From positions 84,311-148,310 of the forward strand of contig NZ_FPKW01000010.1 in the NCBI RefSeq assembly GCF_900114875.1: DNA of 64,000 nucleotides. The letters run 5' to 3'. The notes beneath the pieces are model-generated. The model was not told where the DNA came from. It did no database searches and saw only the letters and a list, made by a program, of their open reading frames with translations. The translations under genes were made by a program, and so were the position numbers. This document shows positions 1-7,215 of the stretch, piece by piece (within the stretch, counting starts at the first letter, position 1; every line of letters starts with the position of its first letter). The DNA is from Chryseobacterium limigenitum. GTDB taxonomy: Bacteria > Bacteroidota > Bacteroidia > Flavobacteriales > Weeksellaceae.

Positions 1-309
1 AACCAATGCATCAACACCGTATTTTACACAGTTGTCGTAGGCTTTCTGACGGCCTTCTTTGGTTCTAAATTCCTTGGATCTGGCAGATTTCAAAATAGTT
101 CCGCCCTGGTTGATTATATTTTTTACGGAACGAGGTCCCATTTTCAGGAATTCGTCGTGGATAAGACCGTTGTAGCCTTCTCTCACCCCGTAACATTCTA
201 TATTATAATAATTTGCGGTTCTTACCACCGCTCTTAATGCTGCATTCATACCCGGAGAATCACCTCCAGAAGTAAGAACTGCAATTTTTTTTACAGCACT
301 CTCTTTCAT
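1..309 (-). CDS. pfkA: 6-phosphofructokinase, N-terminal part (cut by window edge)
   Basis: Phosphorylates fructose 6-phosphate with ATP in glycolysis, in the cytoplasm. Only the first 103 codons are in the window. The N-terminus has the family's nucleotide-binding signature (ILE-ALA-VAL-LEU-THR-SER-GLY-GLY-ASP-SER-PRO-GLY-MET, about residues 9-21), followed by the conserved 'GVREGYNGL' stretch and the 'NQGGTILKSAR' stretch that contacts ATP in the bacterial ATP-dependent enzyme. The ATG at 307-309 is the only sensible start because the signature begins a few residues later. The gene runs off the left edge, so its C-terminal part and downstream neighbours cannot be judged. Confidence 0.93.
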   Translation of the reverse strand, partial: MKESAVKKIAVLTSGGDSPGMNAALRAVVRTANYYNIECYGVREGYNGLIHDEFLKMGPRSVKNIINQGGTILKSARSKEFRTKEGRQKAYDNCVKYGVDALV

Positions 310-329
310 CTAGTAAAAAATTTCGAACA

Positions 330-337
330 CAAATCTA
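330..337 (-). promoter_or_regulatory. Possible pfkA promoter -7 box (TAGATTTG)
   Basis: On the minus strand TAGATTTG fits the Bacteroidota -7 consensus TAnnTTTG and lies about 20 bp upstream of the pfkA start. No good TTG sits about 19 bp further upstream, so only half of the promoter is convincing. Confidence 0.35.
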
Positions 338-608
338 CAAAAACAAGTTCACATTATCGTAGTAACTTTATAAGACTTTTGAATATAAATTATTAAAAAT
401 GTCTAAAATTTGTCGGTTTAAAAATATATCTCGCAGTTTTAGTTTCCGGAGCATTGATATCTAAGTCGTATCACGGCGAAATATTCTTACTAAACGGATC
501 TAAAAAGTAGGTGAATCGATTGAGCAATATGTGAAAGCTTGCTGATTAAAAATATTTTTTTTTAAAGCACCTATCTAAATTTGTGAAAATCTGTGGTTAA
601 TAAATAAA

Positions 609-634
609 AAAACGCCCAACAAAATTGGACGTTT
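609..634 (-). terminator. Terminator downstream of the deoxyhypusine-synthase-like gene
   Basis: AAACGCCCAA and TTGGACGTTT form a hairpin about 38 bp beyond the stop codon of the minus-strand gene. On that strand the hairpin is followed by a T-rich tract. Confidence 0.5.
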
Positions 635-671
635 CTATAACTTAAAGCTTCAGACTTCTGTCTTCCTGCTT

Positions 672-1646
672 TTATGAATTTTCCAGGATGTAAGAAAACA
701 TCAATGGTGCACAGATCGTTGCATCACTTTCAACGATATATTTCGGTGTTGTGATATCTAATTTACCCCAAGTGATTTTCTCGTTCGGAACAGCTCCTGA
801 ATACGAACCGTAAGACGTCGTAGAATCCGAGATCTGACAGAAATAAGACCAGAACGGAATGTCATGCATTTCCATATCCTGATACAACATCGGAACAACA
901 CATATCGGGAAATCTCCTGCGATACCCCCACCAATCTGAAAGAATCCAACTCCTTTTCCACCTGAGTTTTTAGTGTACCAATCAGCTAAATAAGCCATGT
1001 ATTCGATACCGGATTTCATTGTAGAAAACTGTAATTCTCCTTTGATACAGTAAGAAGTGAAGATATTACCCATAGTAGAATCTTCCCATCCCGGAACTAC
1101 GATTGGCAGGTTTTTCTCTGCCGCAGCGATCATCCAAGAGTTTTCTCTGGGAATTTCGTAATACTGCTCCAACACTCCTGAAAGGATCATTTTATACATA
1201 TATTCGTGCGGGAAATATCTTTCTCCTTTTGCTTCAGCATCTTTCCAGATCTCAACGATATGTTTCTGCAATCTTCTGAAAGCCTCTTCTTCAGGAATAC
1301 AAGTATCTGTAACTCTGTTCAGTCCTCTTTCTAAAAGAGCCCACTCGTCCTGAGCTGTAAGATCTCTGTAATGCGGAACTCTTTCGTAGTGAGAATGCGC
1401 CACCAAATTCATTAGATCTTCTTCAAGATTCGCCCCGGTACAAGAGATAAAATCTACTTTATCCTGACGGATCATTTCAGCAAGAATCTTCCCTAATTCA
1501 GCAGTTGACATTGCTCCTGCCAAAGTAATCATCATTTTTCCACCATCTTTAAGATGTGCAACATACCCTTTGGATGCGTCTACCAATGCAGCTGCATTGA
1601 AGTGCAGGTAATATTTCTCTATAAATTCAGTAATCGGTTTGCTCAT
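672..1646 (-). CDS. Deoxyhypusine synthase-like protein lacking the active-site lysine
   Basis: A 324-residue member of the deoxyhypusine synthase fold. The NAD-binding features are present: 'TLAGAMSTA' near residue 41 and 'CTGANLEED' near residue 69. The C-terminal half also follows the family ('GGG' at 239-241, 'VPNEKITWGKL', 'VESDATICAPLM'). In the eukaryotic enzyme the GGG segment runs into a catalytic Lys (GGGVVKHHI). Here it reads GGGIAGDFP, so that Lys is Gly244. Bacteria have no eIF5A, the eukaryotic substrate, so the role is unknown; spermidine- or homospermidine-type chemistry is the usual guess for bacterial homologues. The gene stands alone between a terminator and a beta-barrel gene on the same strand. 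Family assignment is firm; activity is not. Confidence 0.85.
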   Translation of the reverse strand: MSKPITEFIEKYYLHFNAAALVDASKGYVAHLKDGGKMMITLAGAMSTAELGKILAEMIRQDKVDFISCTGANLEEDLMNLVAHSHYERVPHYRDLTAQDEWALLERGLNRVTDTCIPEEEAFRRLQKHIVEIWKDAEAKGERYFPHEYMYKMILSGVLEQYYEIPRENSWMIAAAEKNLPIVVPGWEDSTMGNIFTSYCIKGELQFSTMKSGIEYMAYLADWYTKNSGGKGVGFFQIGGGIAGDFPICVVPMLYQDMEMHDIPFWSYFCQISDSTTSYGSYSGAVPNEKITWGKLDITTPKYIVESDATICAPLMFSYILENS

Positions 1647-1672
1647 TATTTTGATTTTTGCAAAGATAAAAC

Positions 1673-2338
1673 TTAAAAACGGAATGTAGCGGCAGCACTT
1701 AAAGAAACTCTGTGTAAGCCCTCTTTTTGGTCTTCCCCGAACTCGAATGTTTGTCCGTTGAACTTCATTTTATTCAGTGTTCCGGCTGTTAATCCTACTT
1801 TTGGACCAATTAAAAAGTTCTTGGAAATCTGATATTGATACGCAAAATTAATTTCTGCCCCTAAATTAGAACCCGTTCCTTTTACATTTCCTGTTTTTGT
1901 TGTGTATGAAATTACTCCTAATCCCATATCAATAAACATTTTATGTCTCGTTGCTTCACTGAAGTTTGAGATCATCAAAGCCGGACCGAAGAAAGTGATA
2001 TTATCTTTAGTAGTAACAGACGCAGAAACAGGCATTCCGCTTATATCGTATCCTAAAAGAAATCCGTCGCTTGATGCACTGTAATTCGAAAATTTCAATC
2101 CAATTGCTACGATATTTTTTAAATGATAATAGGCAGAAATATCGAAATTCACTCCGCTTTTTAGCCCATCAACATAATCTTTTTCTGTTTTTGTTAAGCC
2201 AGGTGTTGTTTTGGCAGTTCTCCATGCATATCCTACTGAAGGAATGATTGAAATTTTCGGTTGTTTTTGTTCCGTTTGTTGAGCAAAAGAAAATAACGAA
2301 ATTGAAAAAGCTCCTAAGAATATTAGTTTTTTTAACAT
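1673..2338 (-). CDS. Outer-membrane beta-barrel protein
   Basis: A 221-residue protein with a clear signal peptide (Lys-rich start, hydrophobic core, cleavage after 'FSFAQ'), followed by alternating hydrophobic/polar strands and a C-terminal Phe ('ATFRF'), as expected for an outer-membrane barrel. The pattern suggests an eight-stranded porin-like or adhesin-like small barrel. No enzymatic motif is visible and the substrate or partner is unknown. It lies 26 bp upstream of the deoxyhypusine-synthase-like gene on the same strand, so they may be co-transcribed. Confidence 0.75.
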   Translation of the reverse strand: MLKKLIFLGAFSISLFSFAQQTEQKQPKISIIPSVGYAWRTAKTTPGLTKTEKDYVDGLKSGVNFDISAYYHLKNIVAIGLKFSNYSASSDGFLLGYDISGMPVSASVTTKDNITFFGPALMISNFSEATRHKMFIDMGLGVISYTTKTGNVKGTGSNLGAEINFAYQYQISKNFLIGPKVGLTAGTLNKMKFNGQTFEFGEDQKEGLHRVSLSAAATFRF

Positions 2339-2421
2339 TATTTAAAATTTCCGGCAAAAATAGTATTTTTATTGATAAGCCATTATGATAGCTTATTATT
2401 TCATTTATTTAAAAACAATTA

Positions 2422-2450
2422 AAAAGTACAGCTTATGAGGCTGTACTTTT
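2422..2450 (-). terminator. Terminator after the Rnk/GreA-like gene
   Basis: AAAAGTACAG and CTGTACTTTT are perfect 10-bp arms around a 9-nt loop, just beyond the stop codon at 2472. The flanking A and T runs would let it work on either strand. Confidence 0.75.
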
Positions 2451-2471
2451 GGATCTAACAATAAGCAAGAA

Positions 2472-2852
2472 TTATCCTTCTAAAGCTTCCACTTTCAGAA
2501 TCTCTATTTTCCTTTCACCCTCTTTAAAAGGCCATTCGATAACATCTCCAACTTTATACCCCACTGTTGCCAACGCGATATCTGAAAGAATAGAATATTT
2601 ATTTTTTTTAGGTTTAGCTTTGGTACTCGCCACAAAAATATATTCATGCTCAAAATCTTGGGTGTGATCTTTGATTGTTACCTTTCTGTCAACCGTCACA
2701 ATATCTGAGGGGAGATCTCTTCTTAAAACCTGTTTAGCCTTTCTTAGCTCTCCAGTCAACCTGTTTTCTTCATCTCTGCTTACTTTTTTTCTTCTCAAAT
2801 GATCTTTTATAGCATCATATATTCCGGTGGTTACAATAATATTATCTGACAT
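2472..2852 (-). CDS. GreA/GreB-family (Rnk-like) transcription factor
   Basis: A 126-residue protein with a short charged helical N-terminus (about residues 15-45) and a C-terminal FKBP-like fold typical of the GreA/GreB C-domain ('YSILSDIALATVGYKVGDVIEW', about residues 84-105). The family binds RNA polymerase near the secondary channel. Full-length GreA has a long coiled coil that inserts into the channel with two acidic residues at the tip. Here the helical part is too short for that, so the protein is more like Rnk, which competes with Gre factors, than a true cleavage factor. It is a single gene with its own terminator. Confidence 0.75.
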   Translation of the reverse strand: MSDNIIVTTGIYDAIKDHLRRKKVSRDEENRLTGELRKAKQVLRRDLPSDIVTVDRKVTIKDHTQDFEHEYIFVASTKAKPKKNKYSILSDIALATVGYKVGDVIEWPFKEGERKIEILKVEALEG

Positions 2853-3197
2853 ATTTATTTTATTAACAAGATTAAATTACAATGCATTTTTTAGTGATCC
2901 AACATAGAAAACTGTGTGAATTATTCAGCCATTTCTCCTATGAAAAATTGCATTTAAATGATAAATAAACCTGGAAATTTTCCCCTGCCTTGGATCTGAC
3001 AGGGATTAATTGATAAAGTCTTTAGAACTTTTCAAAAATGAATCTGTATGTAAATAAAGTAATGACAACAAAAGCCCAGAAAAATGGCTTTTAGCAGAAA
3101 GAGAAATAGATGTTGTCATATTGTTACTACTTGAATTTTGACTAAGATACCCAATAAGTTTCTAGAAAGCAAATAATTAACATTTTTTAAGCTTTGA
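2853..3197. other. Intergenic region with a nested inverted repeat
   Basis: No coding frame is supported. The notable part is at 3062-3119: ATGACAACA and TGTTGTCAT are perfect 9-bp arms enclosing an inner hairpin AAAGCC/GGCTTT (3071-3091). A weaker hairpin CCCTG/CAGGG lies near 2980-3003. These could be terminators, a small structured RNA, or the remains of a mobile element. Confidence 0.4.
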
Positions 3198-3602
3198 TTA
3201 ATATTTAAATTTTCTGTTTTCTTTCTTTTCAGATATTTTCTTTTTCGTGTCTAATCTTTTTTCTTTTTTCGCTCGGGAAGGTTTTGTAGCGATTCTTGTT
3301 CTCGGAACAATTAAAGCTTTGTTAACGATATCTATAATTTTTTCAATCGCTTTGTTTTTGTTCATTAATTGTGTTCTGCTTTCAGAAACGGTTAAGAATA
3401 AAAGTCCTTCCAGATTTATTCGGTTTTTTAATTTCTCCTGAATTAAAGCTTTTTGTCTTTCATTAAAAAATTCAGATTCGTCGACTTTCCAAAGTACGGT
3501 TACAGCTGTTTCAACTTTATTGACATTCTGCCCTCCTGCTCCACTGCTGCGGGAAGTTTTGAAATTAAGTTCTTTTGTGAAATCTTTCATTTTTAAGATC
3601 AT
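3198..3602 (-). CDS. arfB: Ribosome-rescue peptidyl-tRNA hydrolase ArfB (YaeJ)
   Basis: Rescues ribosomes stalled on non-stop mRNA by hydrolysing the peptidyl-tRNA ester. The catalytic GGQ motif is at residues 23-25 (SSGAGGQNVNKVET). The C-terminal tail is rich in Lys and Arg (about residues 108-134), as needed to enter the empty mRNA channel. The 134-residue length is right for ArfB and too short for a class I release factor, which would also carry stop-codon recognition domains. A downstream in-frame Met (Met5) is an equally plausible start. The neighbour upstream is menE. Confidence 0.92.
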   Translation of the reverse strand: MILKMKDFTKELNFKTSRSSGAGGQNVNKVETAVTVLWKVDESEFFNERQKALIQEKLKNRINLEGLLFLTVSESRTQLMNKNKAIEKIIDIVNKALIVPRTRIATKPSRAKKEKRLDTKKKISEKKENRKFKY

Positions 3603-3628
3603 TGATTAACAGGTAAAGATAAAAGACT

Positions 3629-4663
3629 TTACAATATATTTTTTAATTCTATTCTATTCACTTTTCCGTTTGCTGTTCGCGGAATTTCATTAATAAAGAT
3701 AATTTCTTTCGGTTTGTAAAAGTTTTTTCCAAATGGAATTTTAGTTATTTTTTCAATTAAATCATTTGATTTTTCTCCTTCAATCACTAATATCAATTTC
3801 TGTCCCAAACTTTCATCATTCACTCCTAAAAACACAACTTCATTAGGAATTTCTTTTTTAACCAAAGCTTCCAGTTCTTCAGGAAAAATTTTTGCCCCCC
3901 CGGAATTGATGACATTATCGATCCTTCCTAAAAATCTAAACTTATTTCCATCCTTAATTTCAACTAAATCATTAGTTTGCAATATACCAGAATTTACATT
4001 TGGTGCAAATATTTGCAAACAGCCTCTTTCATCTTTAGTAATAGAAACATTTTCAAATGCTGTAAAATAATCTTCAGCTTTTGGCATCAATTGTTTTAAA
4101 GCAATATGAGAAAGTGTTTCGGACATTCCATATGTTTCGAAAATATAATTAGTTGTTGGACTCCTGCTCAGAACCTCAGAAATGCTATTTTTCAAAGATG
4201 CCGACACCGAAGCACCTCCAATAATAAGATTTTTAATTAAATACAGCTTATCCAGTGAATTTTCAACCTGTAAGGGTGTCATGGCACAGAAGTCTATTTC
4301 TTCTTCTAAATTTTCAAGCGGTTTTAAAGATGGATCTGCAACAATCAGCTTCATTTTTCGTTCAAAAGATCTAACCATCATCATTTTTCCTGAAATATAT
4401 TCTACCGGAAGACATAATAAAGCGGTATTACCTTCTTTTAAACCTAAAAAATCGCAGGTCATCACGGCGGAATTGATCATCTTCTGTTTTTCAATTTCGA
4501 AAATTTTCGGAACTCCTGTAGAACCTGAAGTCTGTACTTTCACTGTTTCAGAATCAGACAACCATTCTTCTAAAAAAAAAGTTACTTTCTTTTCAAATTC
4601 TGTCTGCGAATGTAAATTGTTAATTCTGAGATTATTGAAGTCTATCACCATATTTACCACCAT
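3629..4663 (-). CDS. menE: o-Succinylbenzoate-CoA ligase MenE-like AMP-forming enzyme
   Basis: An adenylate-forming enzyme that activates o-succinylbenzoate with ATP and CoA in menaquinone synthesis. The phosphate-binding P-loop 'TSGSTGVPK' is near residues 45-53, the 'YGMSET' motif near 168-173, the 'GRIDNVINSGG' hinge near 246-256, and the C-terminal catalytic Lys lies in 'PRTANGKVNR' near 328-337. At 344 residues it is shorter than most acyl-CoA ligases but typical of the compact flavobacterial MenE. Other men genes are not in the window, so the substrate rests on family resemblance. Translation may start at Met1 or at Met5 (position 4651). Confidence 0.8.
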   Translation of the reverse strand: MVVNMVIDFNNLRINNLHSQTEFEKKVTFFLEEWLSDSETVKVQTSGSTGVPKIFEIEKQKMINSAVMTCDFLGLKEGNTALLCLPVEYISGKMMMVRSFERKMKLIVADPSLKPLENLEEEIDFCAMTPLQVENSLDKLYLIKNLIIGGASVSASLKNSISEVLSRSPTTNYIFETYGMSETLSHIALKQLMPKAEDYFTAFENVSITKDERGCLQIFAPNVNSGILQTNDLVEIKDGNKFRFLGRIDNVINSGGAKIFPEELEALVKKEIPNEVVFLGVNDESLGQKLILVIEGEKSNDLIEKITKIPFGKNFYKPKEIIFINEIPRTANGKVNRIELKNIL

Positions 4664-4702
4664 AAAAAGTTATGTAAATTTAAAAAAAAGTTTAAAAAGT
4701 TC

Positions 4703-4732
4703 TTGCAAATAATGAAAAAAGCTGTAAATTTG
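4703..4732 (+). promoter_or_regulatory. Promoter of the first tRNA-Gln gene
   Basis: TTG at 4703-4705, a 19-bp spacer, and TAAATTTG at 4725-4732 match the Bacteroidota vegetative consensus (TTG, about 19 bp, TAnnTTTG). The tRNA begins 17 bp after the -7 box. The same arrangement recurs exactly 235 bp downstream. Confidence 0.8.
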
Positions 4733-4749
4733 CATCACCAAAATAAAAC

Positions 4750-4820
4750 AGACCCATAGTGTAACGGTAGCACTCCGGTTTTTGGTACCGTCAGTTGGGG
4801 TTCGAATCCCTGTGGGTCTA
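4750..4820 (+). tRNA. tRNA-Gln (anticodon TTG), copy 1
   Basis: A 71-nt cloverleaf. The acceptor stem is AGACCCA/TGGGTCT, positions 8-9 are T and A, the D-stem is GTGT/GCAC, the anticodon loop is TTTTGGT with anticodon TTG, and the T-loop is TTCGAAT. The discriminator base is A, and CCA is not encoded. A hairpin and T-run follow at 4822-4850. Confidence 0.95.
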
Positions 4821-4821
4821 C

Positions 4822-4850
4822 AAACCATCCTTTTTAAGGGTGGTTTTTTT
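4822..4850 (+). terminator. Terminator of tRNA-Gln copy 1
   Basis: AAACCATCC pairs with GGGTGGTTT around a short AT loop and is followed by seven Ts. Confidence 0.75.
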
Positions 4851-4937
4851 GTGTGAAATTTTCAAAAATTAATTCCGTTCAAAGACAATCACTTATAATT
4901 TTTTACATAAAAAAATTACATTTTTTCAATGAAGCTC

Positions 4938-4967
4938 TTGCCTATAAAGAAAAAAGCTGTAAATTTG
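4938..4967 (+). promoter_or_regulatory. Promoter of the second tRNA-Gln gene
   Basis: TTG at 4938-4940, a 19-bp spacer, and TAAATTTG at 4960-4967. From 4949 onward the sequence is nearly identical to the first copy, while the DNA further upstream differs. The spacing of the TTG is preserved all the same. Confidence 0.8.
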
Positions 4968-4984
4968 CATCACCAAAATAAAAC

Positions 4985-5055
4985 AGACCCATAGTGTAAC
5001 GGTAGCACTCCGGTTTTTGGTACCGTCAGTTGGGGTTCGAATCCCTGTGGGTCTA
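4985..5055 (+). tRNA. tRNA-Gln (anticodon TTG), copy 2
   Basis: This 71-nt gene is identical to the copy at 4750-4820. Promoter, gene and terminator are duplicated as one block with a 235-bp offset. A hairpin with T-run follows at 5057-5086. Confidence 0.95.
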
Positions 5056-5056
5056 C

Positions 5057-5086
5057 AAACCATTCTTTTTTAAGGATGGTTTTTTT
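5057..5086 (+). terminator. Terminator of tRNA-Gln copy 2
   Basis: AAACCATTC pairs with GGATGGTTT and is followed by a T-run. It differs from the copy-1 terminator by compensating or loop changes, so the stem has been kept. Confidence 0.75.
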
Positions 5087-5103
5087 ATTTTCATTGAACA
5101 AAA

Positions 5104-5130
5104 AAAGGACAGATAAAATATCCATCCTTT
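5104..5130 (-). terminator. Terminator of the amino acid permease
   Basis: AAAGGA and TCCTTT, with an inner GATA/TATC, form a hairpin just beyond the permease stop codon at 5154. On the minus strand it ends in a T-rich tract. Confidence 0.55.
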
Positions 5131-5153
5131 ATATAATCTCAAGCTACTTTACT

Positions 5154-6584
5154 CTAGAGTTTTTCATTTTTAGGCTTGTACAATTTATACATTACAAACA
5201 AAAAGGCTACCCATATAGGAATTAAAATCACCTGAATTTCCATTCCTGTAATACTCATCAATACCAAAATAGCTAATAAAAATAAAATACAGATATAATT
5301 GGATATCGGATAAAATATAGAAGGAAATTTAGTTTTTTCTCCTGACGCCACTTTACTTCTTCTGAATTTCAAATGCGTGTAACATATCATCAACCAATTG
5401 ATAATTAATGAAGAAACCACCAAAGCCATTAAGTATTCAAAGGCTTTTTCCGGAACTAATTTATTAATGATAATACAAATTCCTGCAAAACAAGAAGATA
5501 TAAGAATTGCATTAATAGGAACGCTGTTTTTATTTAATTTCTGTAAAAATTTTGGAGCATTTCCCTGTTGTGCCAAGCCAAAAAGCATTCTGCTGTTACT
5601 GTAAACACTACTGTTATAAACGGATAAAGCCGCAGTTAAAACAATTAAATTCAGAACATTAGCTATCAAAATATTAAATTGAATGACTTTTCCAAACATC
5701 GTAAATTCCAAACCATTCAAATTTTGGAAAACCATTACAAACGGGCTTGAACCTTCTGTAATTTCTCTCCACGGACTCAACGAAAATAAAATAACCAACG
5801 CTCCAACATAAAAAATCAGAATCCTGTAAATCACCTGATTAGTAGCTTTAGGAATTGTTTTTTCGGGACTTTTGGCTTCCGCGGCGGTAATTCCGATTAA
5901 TTCTAATCCACCAAAAGAAAACATAATCATCGCCATCGCTGCAAAGAGCCCTGAATATCCTTTTTCACTGTGATTAAATAATCCTTTTGGGAAAAAACCT
6001 CCGTCGTTCCATAAATTCGTAACACTTGCTTTATCTCCGCCAGTTCCGCTTATCAACAAGTAAATACCGAAAATAATCATCGCAACAATTGCCACAACTT
6101 TTATAATTGAAAACCAGAATTCCGTTTCACCGTAAACTTTTACCGAAGCAAGATTCAAAGCATTAATTAAAATAAAAAAGAATAAACTGGAAACCCAGAG
6201 AGGAATTTCCGGCCACCAAAAATGGATATAATGACCAATGGCCGTAAGCTCAGCCATACTTACGAGAATGTAAAGAATCCAGTAATTCCAGCCGGAAGCA
6301 AATCCGGGAAATTTACCCCAATATTTATAAGCAAAATAACTAAAACTTCCCGAAACCGGCTCCTGAACAACCATCTCACCAAGCTGGCGCATGATAAAAA
6401 AGGCAATAATTCCCGCCAAAGCATATCCCAGAATGACGGATGGACCCGCCAACACTGCTGCAGGGCCAATTCCAAGAAACAATCCTGTTCCGATGGCGCC
6501 ACCAAGGGCTATTAATTGAATGTGTCGATTGGTTAACCCTCTGACAAGAGAACCTTTTTGTTCCTCTTTATTTTCATTGTTCAT
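5154..6584 (-). CDS. Amino acid permease (APC superfamily, AAT family)
   Basis: A 476-residue inner-membrane transporter with about 12 hydrophobic segments. The first segment carries the family signature 'ALGGAIGTGLFLGIG' (about residues 27-41), where the amino acid backbone is bound, and the loop after segment 2 has 'RQLGEM'. The pattern matches proton-coupled amino acid importers such as AroP, GabP, CycA and ProY. Which amino acid is carried cannot be read from the sequence. It has its own terminator and no obvious functional neighbour. Confidence 0.88.
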   Translation of the reverse strand: MNNENKEEQKGSLVRGLTNRHIQLIALGGAIGTGLFLGIGPAAVLAGPSVILGYALAGIIAFFIMRQLGEMVVQEPVSGSFSYFAYKYWGKFPGFASGWNYWILYILVSMAELTAIGHYIHFWWPEIPLWVSSLFFFILINALNLASVKVYGETEFWFSIIKVVAIVAMIIFGIYLLISGTGGDKASVTNLWNDGGFFPKGLFNHSEKGYSGLFAAMAMIMFSFGGLELIGITAAEAKSPEKTIPKATNQVIYRILIFYVGALVILFSLSPWREITEGSSPFVMVFQNLNGLEFTMFGKVIQFNILIANVLNLIVLTAALSVYNSSVYSNSRMLFGLAQQGNAPKFLQKLNKNSVPINAILISSCFAGICIIINKLVPEKAFEYLMALVVSSLIINWLMICYTHLKFRRSKVASGEKTKFPSIFYPISNYICILFLLAILVLMSITGMEIQVILIPIWVAFLFVMYKLYKPKNEKL

Positions 6585-6726
6585 AGATCGAAAAATTATT
6601 GTTTAAATATATAAAATATCAACAACAATCCATCTTCCAGAGAATAAGCTTACAATCGTCTGTCTTCAATAAAAATTAAGAGAAATCTCAATGCTTTGCA
6701 ATTGCCTTAATTAAGATGAAAAATTT

Positions 6727-7020
6727 TTATAAATATTCCTTGGGAACGGAAATATTATTTTCTTTCATGTAATTTAAAAGTTCGTGATATTTGTCTTCAA
6801 AATCGCTCATTCCGCATTTGTGAGAAATACTGCAGATGTCGGAAGGCTTTATATCTAAAATACCTGAAATCTTGTTTAAAATATCAAGATTGATCTTCAC
6901 TTTAGAATTTTCAATATCGGAATAAGCCTTTTGTGAAATTCCCATTTCAAAAGCCATATATTCTTGGGTAAAATCTTTACTCCTTCGAATTTTTCTGATG
7001 TTTTGTCCACATATTTTCAT
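6727..7020 (-). CDS. Small XRE-family helix-turn-helix regulator
   Basis: A 97-residue protein with a Cro/C1-type DNA-binding domain in residues 5-62 ('IRKIRRSKDFTQEYMAFEMG' plus the 'ISQKAYSDIENSK' recognition helix). A short C-terminal extension of about 30 residues has no recognisable ligand domain. It is divergent from ccoNO across 195 bp, so it could regulate itself or the oxidase operon, but no operator is evident. The target is unknown. Confidence 0.85.
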   Translation of the reverse strand: MKICGQNIRKIRRSKDFTQEYMAFEMGISQKAYSDIENSKVKINLDILNKISGILDIKPSDICSISHKCGMSDFEDKYHELLNYMKENNISVPKEYL

Positions 7021-7215
7021 CCTTTTTGCTTTAGTAGTTTTCGGTATATTTTAGAAGTTTATCTAATAGCCTCTAACAAAGTTAATAAATACCTTTGGCA
7101 AAACATTATACACGTTACATGATATTTATTTCATCATAGAATTTGGTTTAAAAATTTAATCAATAAAACCATCTTAAAGGAAAAATTTATCACTTCGGTA
7201 CACACAATTGGAATT

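Larger units (their letters stand above)
310..671. other. Intergenic region without a gene
   Basis: I see no coding frame here. It holds the possible pfkA promoter at its left end and a terminator-like hairpin at 609-634 at its right end. The remainder is AT-rich without repeats that I could recognise. Confidence 0.5.

Noticed and set aside
7119..7137. ATGAT-9-ATCAT palindrome before ccoNO, considered as an FNR-type site
   Set aside because: The FNR consensus is TTGAT-4-ATCAA. The spacer here is 9 bp and the outer bases differ.
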